Positions 35,869 to 45,870 of a stretch of DNA of 64,000 bases are shown here, one piece after another. This DNA is from Rhodococcoides fascians NBRC 12155 = LMG 3623. GTDB lineage: Bacteria > Actinomycetota > Actinomycetes > Mycobacteriales > Mycobacteriaceae. The stretch is from contig NZ_BCWW01000002.1 in assembly GCF_001894785.1 (NCBI RefSeq), positions 124,001 to 188,000 on the forward strand, written 5' to 3'. Below the pieces are notes generated by a model. The model did not search any database, was not told where the DNA came from, and was given only the letters and a program-made list of their open reading frames with translations. The position numbers and the translations under genes are program-made. Numbering within the stretch: the stretch's first letter is position 1; the number at the start of each line of letters is the position of its first letter.

Positions 35869-36520
35869 GTGGAGCCGGAGTCATCTGCGCGAACCAGCGG
35901 CCGTCGATCGGAGCCACGTCCACCATCTGCAAGCCGGCGGCGCGGGCGAGGTCGGCGGTGGCGTCGGCGCTGACACTCGACCAGGCGAACCAATCGCCGA
36001 CCATGGTGTCGGTTTCCCAGCGAACGGTGCGGTGCCGAATACCGGAGTCACTCGGTTCGTCCACCTCGGCGATGATGGCTCCGTGTGGTGCCAGCAGATC
36101 GGCGGCTCGGCGTAGCAGGCGCACCGGATCCCCGCCGATGCCGATGTTGCCGTCGGCGAGCAGCACACACGACCACGTGCCGGTGCCGGGCAGAGGCTCG
36201 AAGAGGTCACGGAGAACGGCGTTTCCGCCGCGGCCGATGGTCAGGTCGACGGCAGCCTTCGACGTGTCGACGCCGAGCGCCGAGAGTCCACGTCGGGCAA
36301 GAGCTTCGGTCAGCCGGCCGGGTCCGCATCCGAGATCGATGGTGGACCCGGTACATCGGCTGATCATGGCGTGGTCGGCTCGGCGATCCTCTTCCGAGGA
36401 TGCGCTTCCGCCCATCCAGCGGGCCGTGGGCAGACGTTCTCTCGAGCCGTCGGAATCGCCGATCCAGCAAGGCAATCCAGCGGCGGCGCGGTGGAAAAGG
36501 GTGTCTGCGGTGACGCTCAT
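35855..36520 (-). CDS. Class I SAM-dependent methyltransferase
   Basis: A 221-residue methyltransferase: TIDLGCGPGRLTEALARRG is motif I (about 60-78), VDTSKAAVD follows strand 2, and WSCVLLADGNIGIGGDP is motif IV. The N-terminal 55 residues are variable. The ATG overlaps the upstream membrane-protein stop by 4 nt, so the two form one transcription unit. Substrate unknown. Confidence 0.85.
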   Translation of the reverse strand: MSVTADTLFHRAAAGLPCWIGDSDGSRERLPTARWMGGSASSEEDRRADHAMISRCTGSTIDLGCGPGRLTEALARRGLSALGVDTSKAAVDLTIGRGGNAVLRDLFEPLPGTGTWSCVLLADGNIGIGGDPVRLLRRAADLLAPHGAIIAEVDEPSDSGIRHRTVRWETDTMVGDWFAWSSVSADATADLARAAGLQMVDVAPIDGRWFAQMTPAPLTNS

Positions 36521-36987
36521 GTTCGGCTCCGTACCACGGTGAAGCGAATGAAGTAGACGACGGCGCTGGCGGCGAACAACACCGTTGTCAGAACCAGCCA
36601 TCGTTCCAAGAAGGGGTCTTGGGTCAAACCTGTTGCCGCACGATAGGTCTCCGCGCCCTGGGACAGTATTCCGGGGAAGAACATCAAGAACGTCAGTGCT
36701 GTGCCGAGGGCCGGGACGCGAATGTAGTTGATGGGCGAGACGGTCAGCTGCAGTCGTCCGAGCCCGGTGAGAAGGCGATCGGCCGCCGAGTACAGCGGGA
36801 ACAGAACCGCGTCGTGCAGCAGTACCGATCCGAAGAACCAGACGGCAATGGAATGCCACCAGATGTCGCTGTTCCACAACGTTTTCGGTCCGGCGATGTG
36901 GACGACGTAGCCGACCAGAGCGAAAGAGAGCAGCAGGCCGACGGCATGCAGAGGGTGGCCACCGTAGATCCGTCGGAAGGCTCTCAT
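36517..36987 (-). CDS. Small polytopic membrane protein of unknown function
   Basis: A 156-residue protein with about four hydrophobic segments (LHAVGLLLSFALVGYVVHIA, IAVWFFGSVLLHDAVLFPL, ALTFLMFFPGIL, LVLTTVLFAASAVVYFI). The HDA in the second helix and the INYIRVPALG loop may be conserved positions. The internal ATG with GGGA upstream is chosen; an extension to 37074 lacks hydrophobic character. I do not recognise the family. It is coupled (ATGA) to the methyltransferase downstream. Confidence 0.65.
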   Translation of the reverse strand: MRAFRRIYGGHPLHAVGLLLSFALVGYVVHIAGPKTLWNSDIWWHSIAVWFFGSVLLHDAVLFPLYSAADRLLTGLGRLQLTVSPINYIRVPALGTALTFLMFFPGILSQGAETYRAATGLTQDPFLERWLVLTTVLFAASAVVYFIRFTVVRSRT

Positions 36988-37089
36988 TCCCGGTCCCCTG
37001 TCGCGTTTTACGAAACGTCTGTGAAAGCACCAGAGCGCGAGCAGCACCGACGTCGTCGGTGACTGCCCGCGCACGGGTTCAGGAGCTGA

Positions 37090-37788
37090 TTATGCGGCAG
37101 TCTTGACCGTGATGGTCGCAACGCCGACGAGCAGTCCCGGGGTGACAGCGTCGGTCTTGAACGTGTCGTTGAGCAGTCCGGCTGCGGTCTCCGAGATCTT
37201 CACCTGCGTGCCCTGCAGGATGGCGGTGTTCTCGGGGCCGGTTGCCAACGGCTGCAGGGTGCGGCCGTCGAGGTCGAACAGCACGGCGTCGGCAGCAGCC
37301 TCTTCGCCGTTGACCGTGACGTCACCGGTGAGCAGCGACGTGCCCGGGTCGATGTCGAAGTTGGTCAGCTCGACCACGGTCTCGCCTGCGGTCAGCGACA
37401 ATCCGCTGCCGTCGTGGTTGATCTCGCCCTGCACGTAGGGGTCGACCGTGCCGGGCTCCCAGTACTTGACGTCGCCACCGGTGATCGGGAAGCGAATGGA
37501 ACCGTCTGCGAGAGTTGCGGTTCCGACTACGCCCGGCGTGAGGCCGAGGGTGGTCAGTGCGCCCAGGAAGCCGGGGTCGAGAGCAACTGCGGTGTCGACG
37601 CCGTTGCTGAGGTCGGCGACCTCGGCTGCGGGCTCGGGAGTGCTCTCGGTGGTCTCCATGGCCGACGATTCCGAGGAGGTGGCTGCGTCGGTGGTGCTGG
37701 ATGCGTCGTCGCTGGAGCACGCGGCGAGCGGGACGATGGTGAGTGCACCGATTGCGGTGGCGGCCAAAGCTTTACGAACAGTGAACAT
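37090..37788 (-). CDS. Secreted lipoprotein of unknown function
   Basis: A 232-residue lipoprotein: MFTVRKALAATAIGALTIVP, lipobox LAACS (Cys about 24), a Ser/Thr-rich linker and a beta-rich domain (about 60-232) with DPGFLGALTTLGLTPGVVG, a central FDIDPGTSLLTGDVTVNG and a final VGVATITVKTAA. The composition suggests an immunoglobulin- or HtaA-like sandwich, but I cannot assign a family. ATG 37788 is preferred over a TTG three codons earlier. It is monocistronic. Confidence 0.75.
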   Translation of the reverse strand: MFTVRKALAATAIGALTIVPLAACSSDDASSTTDAATSSESSAMETTESTPEPAAEVADLSNGVDTAVALDPGFLGALTTLGLTPGVVGTATLADGSIRFPITGGDVKYWEPGTVDPYVQGEINHDGSGLSLTAGETVVELTNFDIDPGTSLLTGDVTVNGEEAAADAVLFDLDGRTLQPLATGPENTAILQGTQVKISETAAGLLNDTFKTDAVTPGLLVGVATITVKTAA

Positions 37789-37943
37789 GTCGGTCAACCT
37801 TCCGTGCTCGTCTCTCGAGCGTTGTGGGTTATTCGGCGCTGCTTGCCGATCGGATGGGTCTTCATCGCGATGCCTGCATTGAAGCGGTGCCGACCTGTTA
37901 CCCCACGGTGTGAACGGTCAAACCAGACATGTTCACGTTCGGC

Positions 37944-39530
37944 TCAGCCCAGGATCAGATCCGCGGCTCGTTCGCCGATGATCACCGACGGTGCATGGGT
38001 GTGGCCGCGGATGATGCTGGGCATGATCGATGCGTCGGCGACCCGGAGTCGGTCGACACCCCGAACCCGCAGCGCGGCATCGACGACGCTGCCGGCATCG
38101 CTGCCCATCCGCGCGGTGCCCACCGGGTGGTACAGAGTGTGCGCGTTCTGCTCGAGGGCCTCGGTGAGCAGATCCGCCGGGGAGATGTTCGACGCCACCC
38201 TGGGGCGTACGACGTCCCCGAGCTGGCCCTTCAAGGACGGGGTTTCCGACAGCGCGACGCATACGCGCAGTCCCTCGATCATGGCCTTGCGGTCCATGCC
38301 GTCGGGGTCGCTGAGGTAACGCGGCTCGACGATGGGCTTGGCCAGAGGGTCGGCGGACCGGAGCGTGATCTCGCCTCTGCTCTTGGGTTGCAGCAGGACG
38401 GTGCCGATGACCGCGGCGTGTGCGTCGGCGGCGATCAGGCCTTCGTCGAAGAACGGGGCCGGTCCGAAGATGAGTTCGAGGTCCGGCAGCGGCAGATCTT
38501 CGCGACTCCGGATGAAGCCGTATGCCTCCGCGACGTTGGAGGTGAGCATGCCGCGTCGGCGCGCGAGATAGTTGATGAGTTCGGGAATCTTCTCGGCATG
38601 GAAGAGGGAGTCCTTCTCGGTCTTCCATCCGATGAGGGCGGCCAGGTGGTCGAGGAGGTTCTGCCCGACGTCCGGCGAGTGGTGCCGGACGGTGATGCCG
38701 TGGGCTGCGAGCTGCTCCTTGTCTCCGATGCCGGAGAGCATCAGCAGCTGCGGTGTGTTGATGGCTCCGCCGGACAGAACGACTTCCTTGTGTGCGCGCA
38801 CCGTATGGGTGACGCCGTCGGAGGTGTATTCGACGCCGACGGCGGCGCTGCCCTCGAAGAGAACCCGGGTGGCCTGTGCCTCGGTGAGGACGGTGAGGTT
38901 GGTGCGCTTCTTGGCCGGGCGAAGGTAGGCGTCGGCGGTGCTCCAGCGGGCGCCGCGTTTCTGGTTGACCATGGTGCGGCTGAAGCCCGTGGGTTCGGGC
39001 AGGTTGGGGGTTTCCACCGAGTAGCCGGCTTCCTCGACGGCGGAGAGGAAGGACGAGGTGAGCGGGCGTGAGCTGCGCTGGTGGGAGACGATCAGCGGCC
39101 CGCCGGTTCCGGCGTCCAGTTCTGTTGTGCCCTCGATGTTCTCGATCTTGCGGAAGTATCCGACGAGGTTGCGGAACGACCACGAGTCGTCGGAATTGGC
39201 CGCCCACTCGTCGTAGTCGGCGGCGAATCCGCGTACCCACATCATGGCGTTCATCGACGACGAGCCGCCGAGCATCTTGCCGCGCGGCCAGTAGATGCTG
39301 CGGTCGCGTAGCCCCGGCTGCGGTTCGGTGAGGTAGTCCCAATCGACCTCGGTACGAAAGAGTTTGGAGAACGCGGCGGGGATGTGGGCGAACTTGTTCT
39401 TGTCTTCCGGGCCTGCCTCGAGCAGGATCACGCTGTTGCGGGGATCGGCGCTGAGCCGGTTGGCCACCACTGCGCCGGCCGAGCCCGCGCCCACGACGAT
39501 GTAGTCGGCGGTTGTGTTCTGTGTGCTCAT
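37944..39530 (-). CDS. GMC-family FAD alcohol oxidoreductase (choline dehydrogenase-like)
   Basis: A 528-residue GMC enzyme: FAD-binding YIVVGAGSAGAVVANRLSAD at the N-terminus, GMC signature 1 near RGKMLGGSSSMNAMMWVRG, signature 2 near SGGAINTPQLLMLSGIG, and the C-terminal active site YHPVGTARMG with RGHTHAPSVIIGERAADLI. The second active-site residue is His where Asn is common (GNTNAP). It oxidises a primary alcohol to the aldehyde. It lies 42 nt downstream of the aldehyde dehydrogenase on the same strand, so together they would take an alcohol to a carboxylate. The substrate is not evident; no betaine genes are nearby. Confidence 0.92.
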   Translation of the reverse strand: MSTQNTTADYIVVGAGSAGAVVANRLSADPRNSVILLEAGPEDKNKFAHIPAAFSKLFRTEVDWDYLTEPQPGLRDRSIYWPRGKMLGGSSSMNAMMWVRGFAADYDEWAANSDDSWSFRNLVGYFRKIENIEGTTELDAGTGGPLIVSHQRSSRPLTSSFLSAVEEAGYSVETPNLPEPTGFSRTMVNQKRGARWSTADAYLRPAKKRTNLTVLTEAQATRVLFEGSAAVGVEYTSDGVTHTVRAHKEVVLSGGAINTPQLLMLSGIGDKEQLAAHGITVRHHSPDVGQNLLDHLAALIGWKTEKDSLFHAEKIPELINYLARRRGMLTSNVAEAYGFIRSREDLPLPDLELIFGPAPFFDEGLIAADAHAAVIGTVLLQPKSRGEITLRSADPLAKPIVEPRYLSDPDGMDRKAMIEGLRVCVALSETPSLKGQLGDVVRPRVASNISPADLLTEALEQNAHTLYHPVGTARMGSDAGSVVDAALRVRGVDRLRVADASIMPSIIRGHTHAPSVIIGERAADLILG

Positions 39531-39572
39531 GATTGTCCTTCGGGTTCGTCGGCAGCTGTCGTTGGACGCTGC

Positions 39573-41321
39573 TCAGCCGCGCAGGGCGGAGGCGAATATT
39601 GCCGGAAGTTTGGTCCAGGACGGTGCTCCGGCGAATGCGGTAAGCAGTTTCCCGGTCGATGCTGCGGTTTTGTTGGTGACGAACCACGGCGGCTTGGGGG
39701 AGATGGACATCTCTCCGCTGATCAGCGACCTCGACAGTGGGCGGAAGGGTCCGCGTACCACGGTCCGTTCGGCACCGTCGATCAGTAATGCGTTGTGCAC
39801 GATGCCGATTCCGCTCTGCACATCGTCGACGGTGTGGCCGGGGAACGCGCCCCAGGTGGCCGATGCGGTGAGGAATCCGAGGGCGGTCCAGGCATTGACG
39901 GCAATGGTGCCGTACCGCAGGTCTGCAAGCATGGAGTCGAACTTCTCACCGAGTTCCTTGATGGTGCTCGGCGTGCCGATGATGTTGATGCCGAGGGTGC
40001 CGGTGAACTCCTCGTTGGCCGTCTGGACGGCCTTGGCGGCGAATGCTGCTCCGCTGTAGGGCAACTCGATGACGCCCATCACGGGTGCGAAATACTCGGT
40101 CTGCAGAAGCGGTGCGTACTCGCCGGGATCGAGGTCGGTGATGAGCACCCGGCCACCGCCGTCGCCGAGCCGTTCGGCCGACGGGTACGTGGCGGTGGCG
40201 TCGGACACCCGTCTGTCGCTGCCCGGGTAGTAGGGGGCGCGGGCCGGTGCCCGGTCGAGTGCGGCGCGCAGGGCTGCGATGAACTCGTCGCGCTGCTTCC
40301 ATTCGGAGGACAGCACGACGACCTGCGAAGCGACACAGTTGTATCCGCTGTTGTGCAGTCGCTGGGTGGCTACGTGTTCGGCTTGGAACTCGATGTCCGC
40401 GCGGCTCCACTCGCCCGGCAGCACGATGGTGGGCGAGACGCCACCGAGTTCACTGGAGATCTCCTTGGTCAGGATCGGCCGGTTCGCCGCCTTACGGGCG
40501 GCACCGTCGGGTCCCGGGCCGAAGACGATGGCGTCGTGGGTGATTGCGCTGCCCGTCATGTGGACGTGGTCGACGCGATCGTGGTTGACCAGGTAGGTGC
40601 CGACGTCGGCTCCACCGGTGAGCAGACGCAGCGCGCCGATGTCCACCAATGGGGCGAGGATCTTCTCGAAGACCGGCAGCAGTGGGTCCATGATGGGGTT
40701 GAGCTTGAGCGCGACGACCCGGTTGAAGGCGATCAGTTCGTACAGGGCGTCGAGCGGGGCGATCGAGGTGATGTTGCCCGCGCCCAAGACGACGCCGACG
40801 CCCGCGGTGCGCGTCGGGTCGAGTTGGGCGAGGCCTGCGGTGCGCTGTGCGGTGGCACGGTCGATTCCCGGCCGGAGCCACACCTCGGCACTGAACCCGT
40901 TGAGCAGTAGCTTCTCGAAGTTGTTGAGCGGCAACACCGATACGGTCGTTCGTCCGCCCGGGGCTGTTCCGAACTTCGCTCCGGCCAGCGGGCTGCCGCC
41001 TGCCTCGAGCGCCGAGAGGGTGTGCGCGAGCGTGCCGAGACCGCCGAGAAGCGAGTACGGGCCGGAGAGCCATTCCTCACCGAGCAGGTTGGACGAGGGG
41101 TCGAGGCCTTTGACCGACGCGGCGGCGGTCACCCATTCCTGCGCATGCGTCGTGGTGAGGGCGTGCATGCGCTCGAGCAGCGTCCGGCGGTCGGCCAGGC
41201 CGAGCCTGCCCCAGGTCTGCTCGCCTGCGTCGAGGTCGGCAAGAGCGGTATCGACCGCCAGGGAGGCGTCCGGTCCGTTCGTCGGTACAGGCTGCAGATG
41301 CGGGGTGACTTCGCTGGTCAA
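39573..41321 (-). CDS. Aldehyde dehydrogenase family protein with C-terminal extension
   Basis: A 582-residue ALDH-fold protein, about 80 residues longer than usual. The catalytic Cys is in [14 protein letters not shown], the general-base Glu in [16 protein letters not shown], and [11 protein letters not shown] supplies the cofactor loop, so it should be active. The extra C-terminal segment begins near [19 protein letters not shown] and contains [15 protein letters not shown]. The start is taken as TTG 41321, the first good position after an AG-rich leader; the open frame runs to 41411. Operon with the GMC oxidoreductase; divergent from the PucR regulator. Confidence 0.85.
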   Translation of the reverse strand: MTSEVTPHLQPVPTNGPDASLAVDTALADLDAGEQTWGRLGLADRRTLLERMHALTTTHAQEWVTAAASVKGLDPSSNLLGEEWLSGPYSLLGGLGTLAHTLSALEAGGSPLAGAKFGTAPGGRTTVSVLPLNNFEKLLLNGFSAEVWLRPGIDRATAQRTAGLAQLDPTRTAGVGVVLGAGNITSIAPLDALYELIAFNRVVALKLNPIMDPLLPVFEKILAPLVDIGALRLLTGGADVGTYLVNHDRVDHVHMTGSAITHDAIVFGPGPDGAARKAANRPILTKEISSELGGVSPTIVLPGEWSRADIEFQAEHVATQRLHNSGYNCVASQVVVLSSEWKQRDEFIAALRAALDRAPARAPYYPGSDRRVSDATATYPSAERLGDGGGRVLITDLDPGEYAPLLQTEYFAPVMGVIELPYSGAAFAAKAVQTANEEFTGTLGINIIGTPSTIKELGEKFDSMLADLRYGTIAVNAWTALGFLTASATWGAFPGHTVDDVQSGIGIVHNALLIDGAERTVVRGPFRPLSRSLISGEMSISPKPPWFVTNKTAASTGKLLTAFAGAPSWTKLPAIFASALRG

Positions 41322-41485
41322 CTTTTCGTCTCCACTCGTCGTTCGGATACACGGCTTCGAGTGTGATTCTGGTCGCATTCGGGGCGGCAGGCTATGGGCC
41401 GCCGCTGTCAATCGAGCGCAGCGGATTGTGCCGTCGCACAGTTTGGGTGTGGCGTGGCTTACATCGGCCGGGCTATGGTTCAGTC

Positions 41486-42673
41486 ATGACCACCACCGAG
41501 TCCGCTCTGCATCCGTCACCGACCGAGCTGGCGGCGGCGATGCTCGACGACGTCGACGAGCTGGCGAGCGAACTGGTCCGGCGCATCCTGGGAGCCGAGC
41601 ACGCGTATCTGGAGGCGACGCTGCTCACCGCGGATCAACTTCACGAAGCGTCTCGCAGCAATCTGGCCTCGATGTTGGGCAAGCTGTCCGGGCGTGCGCC
41701 GGTTCGGCTCGAGTCGGCGCAGCAGGCGGGCAGGCTCAAGGCCGAGCAAGGTGTACCGCTGGCGGCATTGCTGCACGCGTTCCGGCTCGGTGGTCGGCTG
41801 GTCTGGGACGAGTTGATGGTGCGTTCGCACGGCCGGGCCAGCCACGCGCTGCTGGACATGGCGGCGCAGGTGTGGGCATTGGTCGACGTGTATTCCGACG
41901 AGGCGGCCGAGGCGTATCGAGAGAGCGCCGATATGCGAGCCCGCGAGAGCGCCGAAGCCCGCGGCCGGCTGATTCGGGTGCTGTTCGCCGATCACGCCGC
42001 GAATCCGGCCGCGGCGGCGGATGCCCTGCGTGCGTTCCGAATTCCGGATCGCGGCTTTTTTGCGGTGGTATCCCAGGAACCCTCGTCGACGGGACTCGGT
42101 ATCGAAGGCGTCGTCGCTCGGTTGCGGGCCGCGGGAACCGAGTCGGTGTGGGATGCCGAGGTGGACGGCAGCATCGGATTGTTCTGTGCCGCTCGGGAAT
42201 CCGACATCGATACGGCACTGGTCACTTTCGGAGAACTGTGCCCGGGGCGGATCGGTGTCAGTTCGGTGTTCCGGTCGCCGTCGGGAATCGGTGACGCCGT
42301 GGGGCAGGCCCGTCTGGCCCGGTCGTGCAGCTTTCCCGATTCTGTGCCGTCGACGCCGGTGCGCTACGACTCGGTCCCGGTGCCGTTACTGCTCGCGCGC
42401 GACCCGAAATCCGGCCGTATCGCGGCTCGTCAGATCCTCGGCGATCTGTTGGCGTTGCCCCGCGCCGAGCGGACGAGTCTGCTCGCCACTCTCGATGCGT
42501 GGTTCTCGTGCGGTGGCTCCACCAAGGATGCCGCGGAACAGCTGCACTACCACCGCAATACGGTGTTGTACCGATTGCGGCGTATCGCCGAACTCACCGG
42601 TCGCGACTTTCGTGATCCCGTGCAGGCCGCCGAACTCTATGTCGGGCTTCGAGCCCATCAGCTACTGACCTGA
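41486..42673 (+). CDS. PucR/CdaR-family transcriptional regulator
   Basis: A 395-residue regulator of the same architecture as the one at 20410: N-terminal helical RsbRD-like region ([20 protein letters not shown]), a middle domain without catalytic motifs, and the C-terminal helix-turn-helix [20 protein letters not shown] followed by [15 protein letters not shown] 41486 is used; the open frame reaches 41363. Its divergent placement suggests control of the ALDH-GMC operon. The stop is 4 nt from the convergent lipase stop. Confidence 0.88.
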   Translation: MTTTESALHPSPTELAAAMLDDVDELASELVRRILGAEHAYLEATLLTADQLHEASRSNLASMLGKLSGRAPVRLESAQQAGRLKAEQGVPLAALLHAFRLGGRLVWDELMVRSHGRASHALLDMAAQVWALVDVYSDEAAEAYRESADMRARESAEARGRLIRVLFADHAANPAAAADALRAFRIPDRGFFAVVSQEPSSTGLGIEGVVARLRAAGTESVWDAEVDGSIGLFCAARESDIDTALVTFGELCPGRIGVSSVFRSPSGIGDAVGQARLARSCSFPDSVPSTPVRYDSVPVPLLLARDPKSGRIAARQILGDLLALPRAERTSLLATLDAWFSCGGSTKDAAEQLHYHRNTVLYRLRRIAELTGRDFRDPVQAAELYVGLRAHQLLT

Positions 42674-42677
42674 CGGG

Positions 42678-43652
42678 TCAGTGGCTGGCCAGCACGACGT
42701 CGAGGATTCCCGTTCCCAGCGGTACCGGAACGCAGGACGGCTGACGCGCATTCGCGGGGTCGAGTGCGTTGAGCGCCAGACGCAGCGCGGTCGGGTCGTA
42801 GGTGAACGTGAAGTGGGCGACCTCGGTGTCGGGGCACACGTCCTGGATCACGATGTTGTGCGCTCCCGGATCTCGCAGCAGCGCATTGGTATACGGCTGA
42901 ATCACCTCGTCGACCTTGGTGGCGATCGAGGTGTAGTCGACGCCGGGGACGGTGTCGCCGCCGGCGTTGAGGTTCTCGAGAAAGTCCGATCCGGCCATCA
43001 ACTGGGCGAGGCCCGGTCCGAATTCGTCGGCCACCAGACCGGTCGCGCCGGGCACGGCTTGTACGACGGGGGCGACTCCGTACATGGTGCCGCCGTAGGT
43101 CGGTGACGCGATTCCCACCCATCGGTCGACGACATCGGCCCCGCCGAGCCGGTTGACGAAGTATCGGGCGACGGCAGCACCCTGCGAGTAGCCCACCACG
43201 TCCACCGCCGCGGCACCGGTCGCGTCGAGGATGGTCGCCGTCATCGATTTCAGTTGTGCTGCACTGTCTTCGATGACGCCGTAGCCGTTGGACTTACCGT
43301 CCGGTGAAGTGCCGTAATTGATCGCGAAGACACAGAAGCCTGCGGCGCGCAGGATGGGTGAGAAGCCGGCCCAATCGGAGTAGGCGGTGGCGTCGGTGCC
43401 GTGGACGAGAACGACAGGATTGGGGTGCTCGGCAGAGGGCACGCAGCTCATGTCGTTGGCCCCGGGCGGGGCGGCGTCGCGGTTGGTCGACGCGTACCGA
43501 ATGGCATCGGCGTGGTCGGGTTGAGGCGGTGCAGCGGCGATGGGCATGAGTGGGCCGGCATGTGCGAGTGGTGCCGCTTGGGTCGACAAGGCCGACAGTG
43601 CAGCGGTGAGTGCGACGACGAGAAGAATCAGACTTCGGCGTGGTCCGCGCAT
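42678..43652 (-). CDS. Secreted alpha/beta-hydrolase lipase (EstA/LipA-like class)
   Basis: A 324-residue secreted hydrolase with a signal peptide (cleavage probably after QAAPLAHA). The fold shows PVVLVHGTDATAYSDW (oxyanion region), FCVFAINYG, the nucleophile elbow VVGYSQGAAVARYFVNRLGG (Ser about 158) and a final His in VAHFTFTYDP. Cys pairs (MSCVPS, GFCVF, QDVCPD, QPSCVP) suggest disulfides. Relatives are actinobacterial triacylglycerol lipases and esterases. ATG 43652 is preferred over GTG 43658. The gap upstream to the tRNA (188 nt) holds nothing I recognise. Confidence 0.88.
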   Translation of the reverse strand: MRGPRRSLILLVVALTAALSALSTQAAPLAHAGPLMPIAAAPPQPDHADAIRYASTNRDAAPPGANDMSCVPSAEHPNPVVLVHGTDATAYSDWAGFSPILRAAGFCVFAINYGTSPDGKSNGYGVIEDSAAQLKSMTATILDATGAAAVDVVGYSQGAAVARYFVNRLGGADVVDRWVGIASPTYGGTMYGVAPVVQAVPGATGLVADEFGPGLAQLMAGSDFLENLNAGGDTVPGVDYTSIATKVDEVIQPYTNALLRDPGAHNIVIQDVCPDTEVAHFTFTYDPTALRLALNALDPANARQPSCVPVPLGTGILDVVLASH

Positions 43653-43840
43653 GATCACACGGTATTCCTGCAGTTGTGAAATGTCCCTACGAATTCGGAC
43701 ATGAACGCATAAAAGTCACAACAATAGTTCTGTAGCGATTTTTGTGTCGCATGCCGATTGCCGACCGAGCTACCGGTGACGGCGAGGGTGCAGACGCAGG
43801 GATCGATCGAAAGACGGGTTTACCGCCGACAAGGGGAACG

Positions 43841-43914
43841 TGGAGCCGGTGACGGGAATCGAACCCGCCTCTCAACCTTGGGAAGGTCGCGTTCTACCAA
43901 TGAACTACACCGGC
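43841..43914 (-). tRNA. tRNA-Gly (anticodon CCC)
   Basis: On the minus strand a 71-nt cloverleaf runs from 43914 to 43844: acceptor GCCGGTG/CACCGGC, D arm GTTCATTGGTAGAAC, anticodon stem CGACC/GGTTG with loop TTCCCAA (anticodon CCC), T arm GCGGGTTCGATTCCCGT and discriminator T. The CCA end is encoded (43843-43841). All stems pair, with single G-U wobbles in the anticodon and T stems. Glycine acceptor identity follows from the anticodon, which reads GGG. Confidence 0.95.
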
Positions 43915-43933
43915 GTGTGGTGCGGCGTCCAGA

Positions 43934-45727
43934 TTAGCAGGGTGGCCCGACGTCGATGCGTACACCGTGCAGCAGGGCCTGGGCGTCCTCGGCCGGCACC
44001 GGTTCGGAGAAGAGGTAGCCCTGAGCGCGGGTGCAGCCCAAGGCCACCAATGTGCTCCTGGCACTCTCGGTTTCGACGCCCTCGGCGATGATGCTCAGGC
44101 CGAAGGCGTGCGCGAGCCCGATGATCGACTGGACGATCGCGAGGTCGTCGGTCGCCCCTGATCCGAGGTCGGTGACGAACGCGCGGTCGATCTTGAGCGC
44201 GTCGACGGGCAGTTCCTTGAGGTGTGACAGCGAGCTGTATCCGGTACCGAAGTCGTCGATCGCCACCTGCACGCCGAGGTCCCGCAGTTCTCGGAGCGTC
44301 ACTCGAGTACGCGAAAGATCCTGTACGACGGCCACTTCGGTGATCTCCAGGCACAGGTTGCAACCCGCGATCGAGAATTCGTCGAGGGCGCTCGCCACGG
44401 TGGCCGCAAAGCCGGTGGTGACCAGCTGTACGGGCGAGATGTTCACGCGCATCACGATGTCGAGGCCGGGGATGTCCCGTTGCCACGCCGCCAAGGTCCG
44501 GCACGCGTAGTCGAGAACCCACCGACCGAGCTCGCCGGCGAGGTTCGTCTCCTCCGCCACCGGAATGAAGGCCGACGGTGGTAGCAGCCCGCGGGTGGGG
44601 TGACGCCACCGAACCAGTGCCTCCACCGCAGTGATGCGCCCGGTGACGAGGTCGACCTCGGGTTGGAAGTGCAACGTCAGCGAGTCGCCTGCAATGGCGT
44701 CACGCAGATGGATCTCGACGTCGTTGCGGAGTTCGGATTGCGCGTGCATCTCGTCGGTGAACAGCGAGATATGATGTCCACCAGCACGCTTGGCCACCAG
44801 AGCGGCTTGCCCTGCTTGCCGGAGCAGAGAGTCGGCGGTGTGGGTGCCGGGCTCGCCGAAGGCGATTCCGATGCTGGCGCTGCGACCGATTCTCTCGACA
44901 CCGAGAGTGACCGGTGCCTGTATCGACTCGGCGATCGTGCGGGCACGGTCGGTGGCGACGCGGTGCGAGCACGGGCCGGCCAGGACCACGACGAACTCGT
45001 CGCCGCTCAGGCGGGCCGCGAGACTCGCCGATTCGTCGACGAACGCCTGCAGGCGTTCGGCGACAGCCTGTAGGTACTGGTCGCCGGCGAGGTGTCCGAG
45101 GAAGTCGTTCAGCGCCTTGGTGCGGTCCAGGTCGATGTGCAACACCGCCACCGGACCGGGCATCGACGGATCGAGTCGGTCACGGAGGTGCTGCGTGAGT
45201 GCGGTGCGGTTCGGGAGTGAGGTGAGACCGTCGTGCAAGGCCGAGAACCTGATCTGTTCCTCGGCACTGACTCGCGCCTGCAACTGCGACAGCAGAGCAG
45301 CAATTGCTTTGAGGGCGTTCAGTTCTGCCTGGGACCAACTTCGGTCTCCCACTTTGATGAAGCCCAGAATCCCGGTGGTGCGTTCGGAGTGCAGCAGCGG
45401 CACGACGGCCATCGAGGTGGCGCTCAATCCCGAGGCGGTCTCGACGCGTCGGCGATAGTCCTCCTGCTCCGGGTCGGGCCGAAACACTGCCGGTTCGGAC
45501 AGTGTTTCGGCCATCGCGAAGACCGAGTCGGCCTCGTCGAAGTAGACGACGGCCAGGGGGTCGGGATCGGGCACGCTCAGGCGCGGTGGCCATTCCGCGG
45601 TGAGTCTGGTTGCCCGGGCATCGAAATCGTGGTGCCGGAGAAAGCTGAAATCGATGCCGAGGTAGTCCACGAGCTGACGCAGTACCGACAGGTATGCTTC
45701 TCGCACCGTCGCCGCGTCGACGCCCAT
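43934..45727 (-). CDS. GAF-GGDEF-EAL c-di-GMP turnover enzyme (Rv1354c-like)
   Basis: At least 597 residues: a GAF-like sensor (about 1-165, with VVPLLHSERTTGILGFIKVG), a GGDEF domain (about 175-335) with RLSGDEFVVVLAG, and an EAL domain (about 345-590). SGDEF is a tolerated variant of GGDEF. The EAL domain is complete: AVEALVRW, NISPVQL, CLEITEVAVV, AIDDFGTGYSSL, LKIDRAFV and AEGVETE. It may therefore both make and degrade c-di-GMP. The start is unsure: ATG 45727 lies inside the GAF sequence, and homologous sequence continues about 20 codons upstream to a CTG preceded by GGGAG. It matches Rv1354c, next to the E1-like gene as in M. tuberculosis. Confidence 0.88.
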   Translation of the reverse strand: MGVDAATVREAYLSVLRQLVDYLGIDFSFLRHHDFDARATRLTAEWPPRLSVPDPDPLAVVYFDEADSVFAMAETLSEPAVFRPDPEQEDYRRRVETASGLSATSMAVVPLLHSERTTGILGFIKVGDRSWSQAELNALKAIAALLSQLQARVSAEEQIRFSALHDGLTSLPNRTALTQHLRDRLDPSMPGPVAVLHIDLDRTKALNDFLGHLAGDQYLQAVAERLQAFVDESASLAARLSGDEFVVVLAGPCSHRVATDRARTIAESIQAPVTLGVERIGRSASIGIAFGEPGTHTADSLLRQAGQAALVAKRAGGHHISLFTDEMHAQSELRNDVEIHLRDAIAGDSLTLHFQPEVDLVTGRITAVEALVRWRHPTRGLLPPSAFIPVAEETNLAGELGRWVLDYACRTLAAWQRDIPGLDIVMRVNISPVQLVTTGFAATVASALDEFSIAGCNLCLEITEVAVVQDLSRTRVTLRELRDLGVQVAIDDFGTGYSSLSHLKELPVDALKIDRAFVTDLGSGATDDLAIVQSIIGLAHAFGLSIIAEGVETESARSTLVALGCTRAQGYLFSEPVPAEDAQALLHGVRIDVGPPC

Positions 45728-45870
45728 GAGTTCGGTGGCGACGCCGGTGACGAGGACCTCGAGTGTCCGACTGTTCTCCAGGGCCCTACTCCCGCCTCTC
45801 GTCGACGCGGTCTCGTGAACCGCTCCTGTAGACGCAGTGCAGGACTGTTCCCCCTGGTCTATGCCGGACT

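Noticed and set aside
43841-43914. tRNA used as an integration site
   Set aside because: No integrase, no repeat of the tRNA 3' end and no foreign-looking block on either side in the window.
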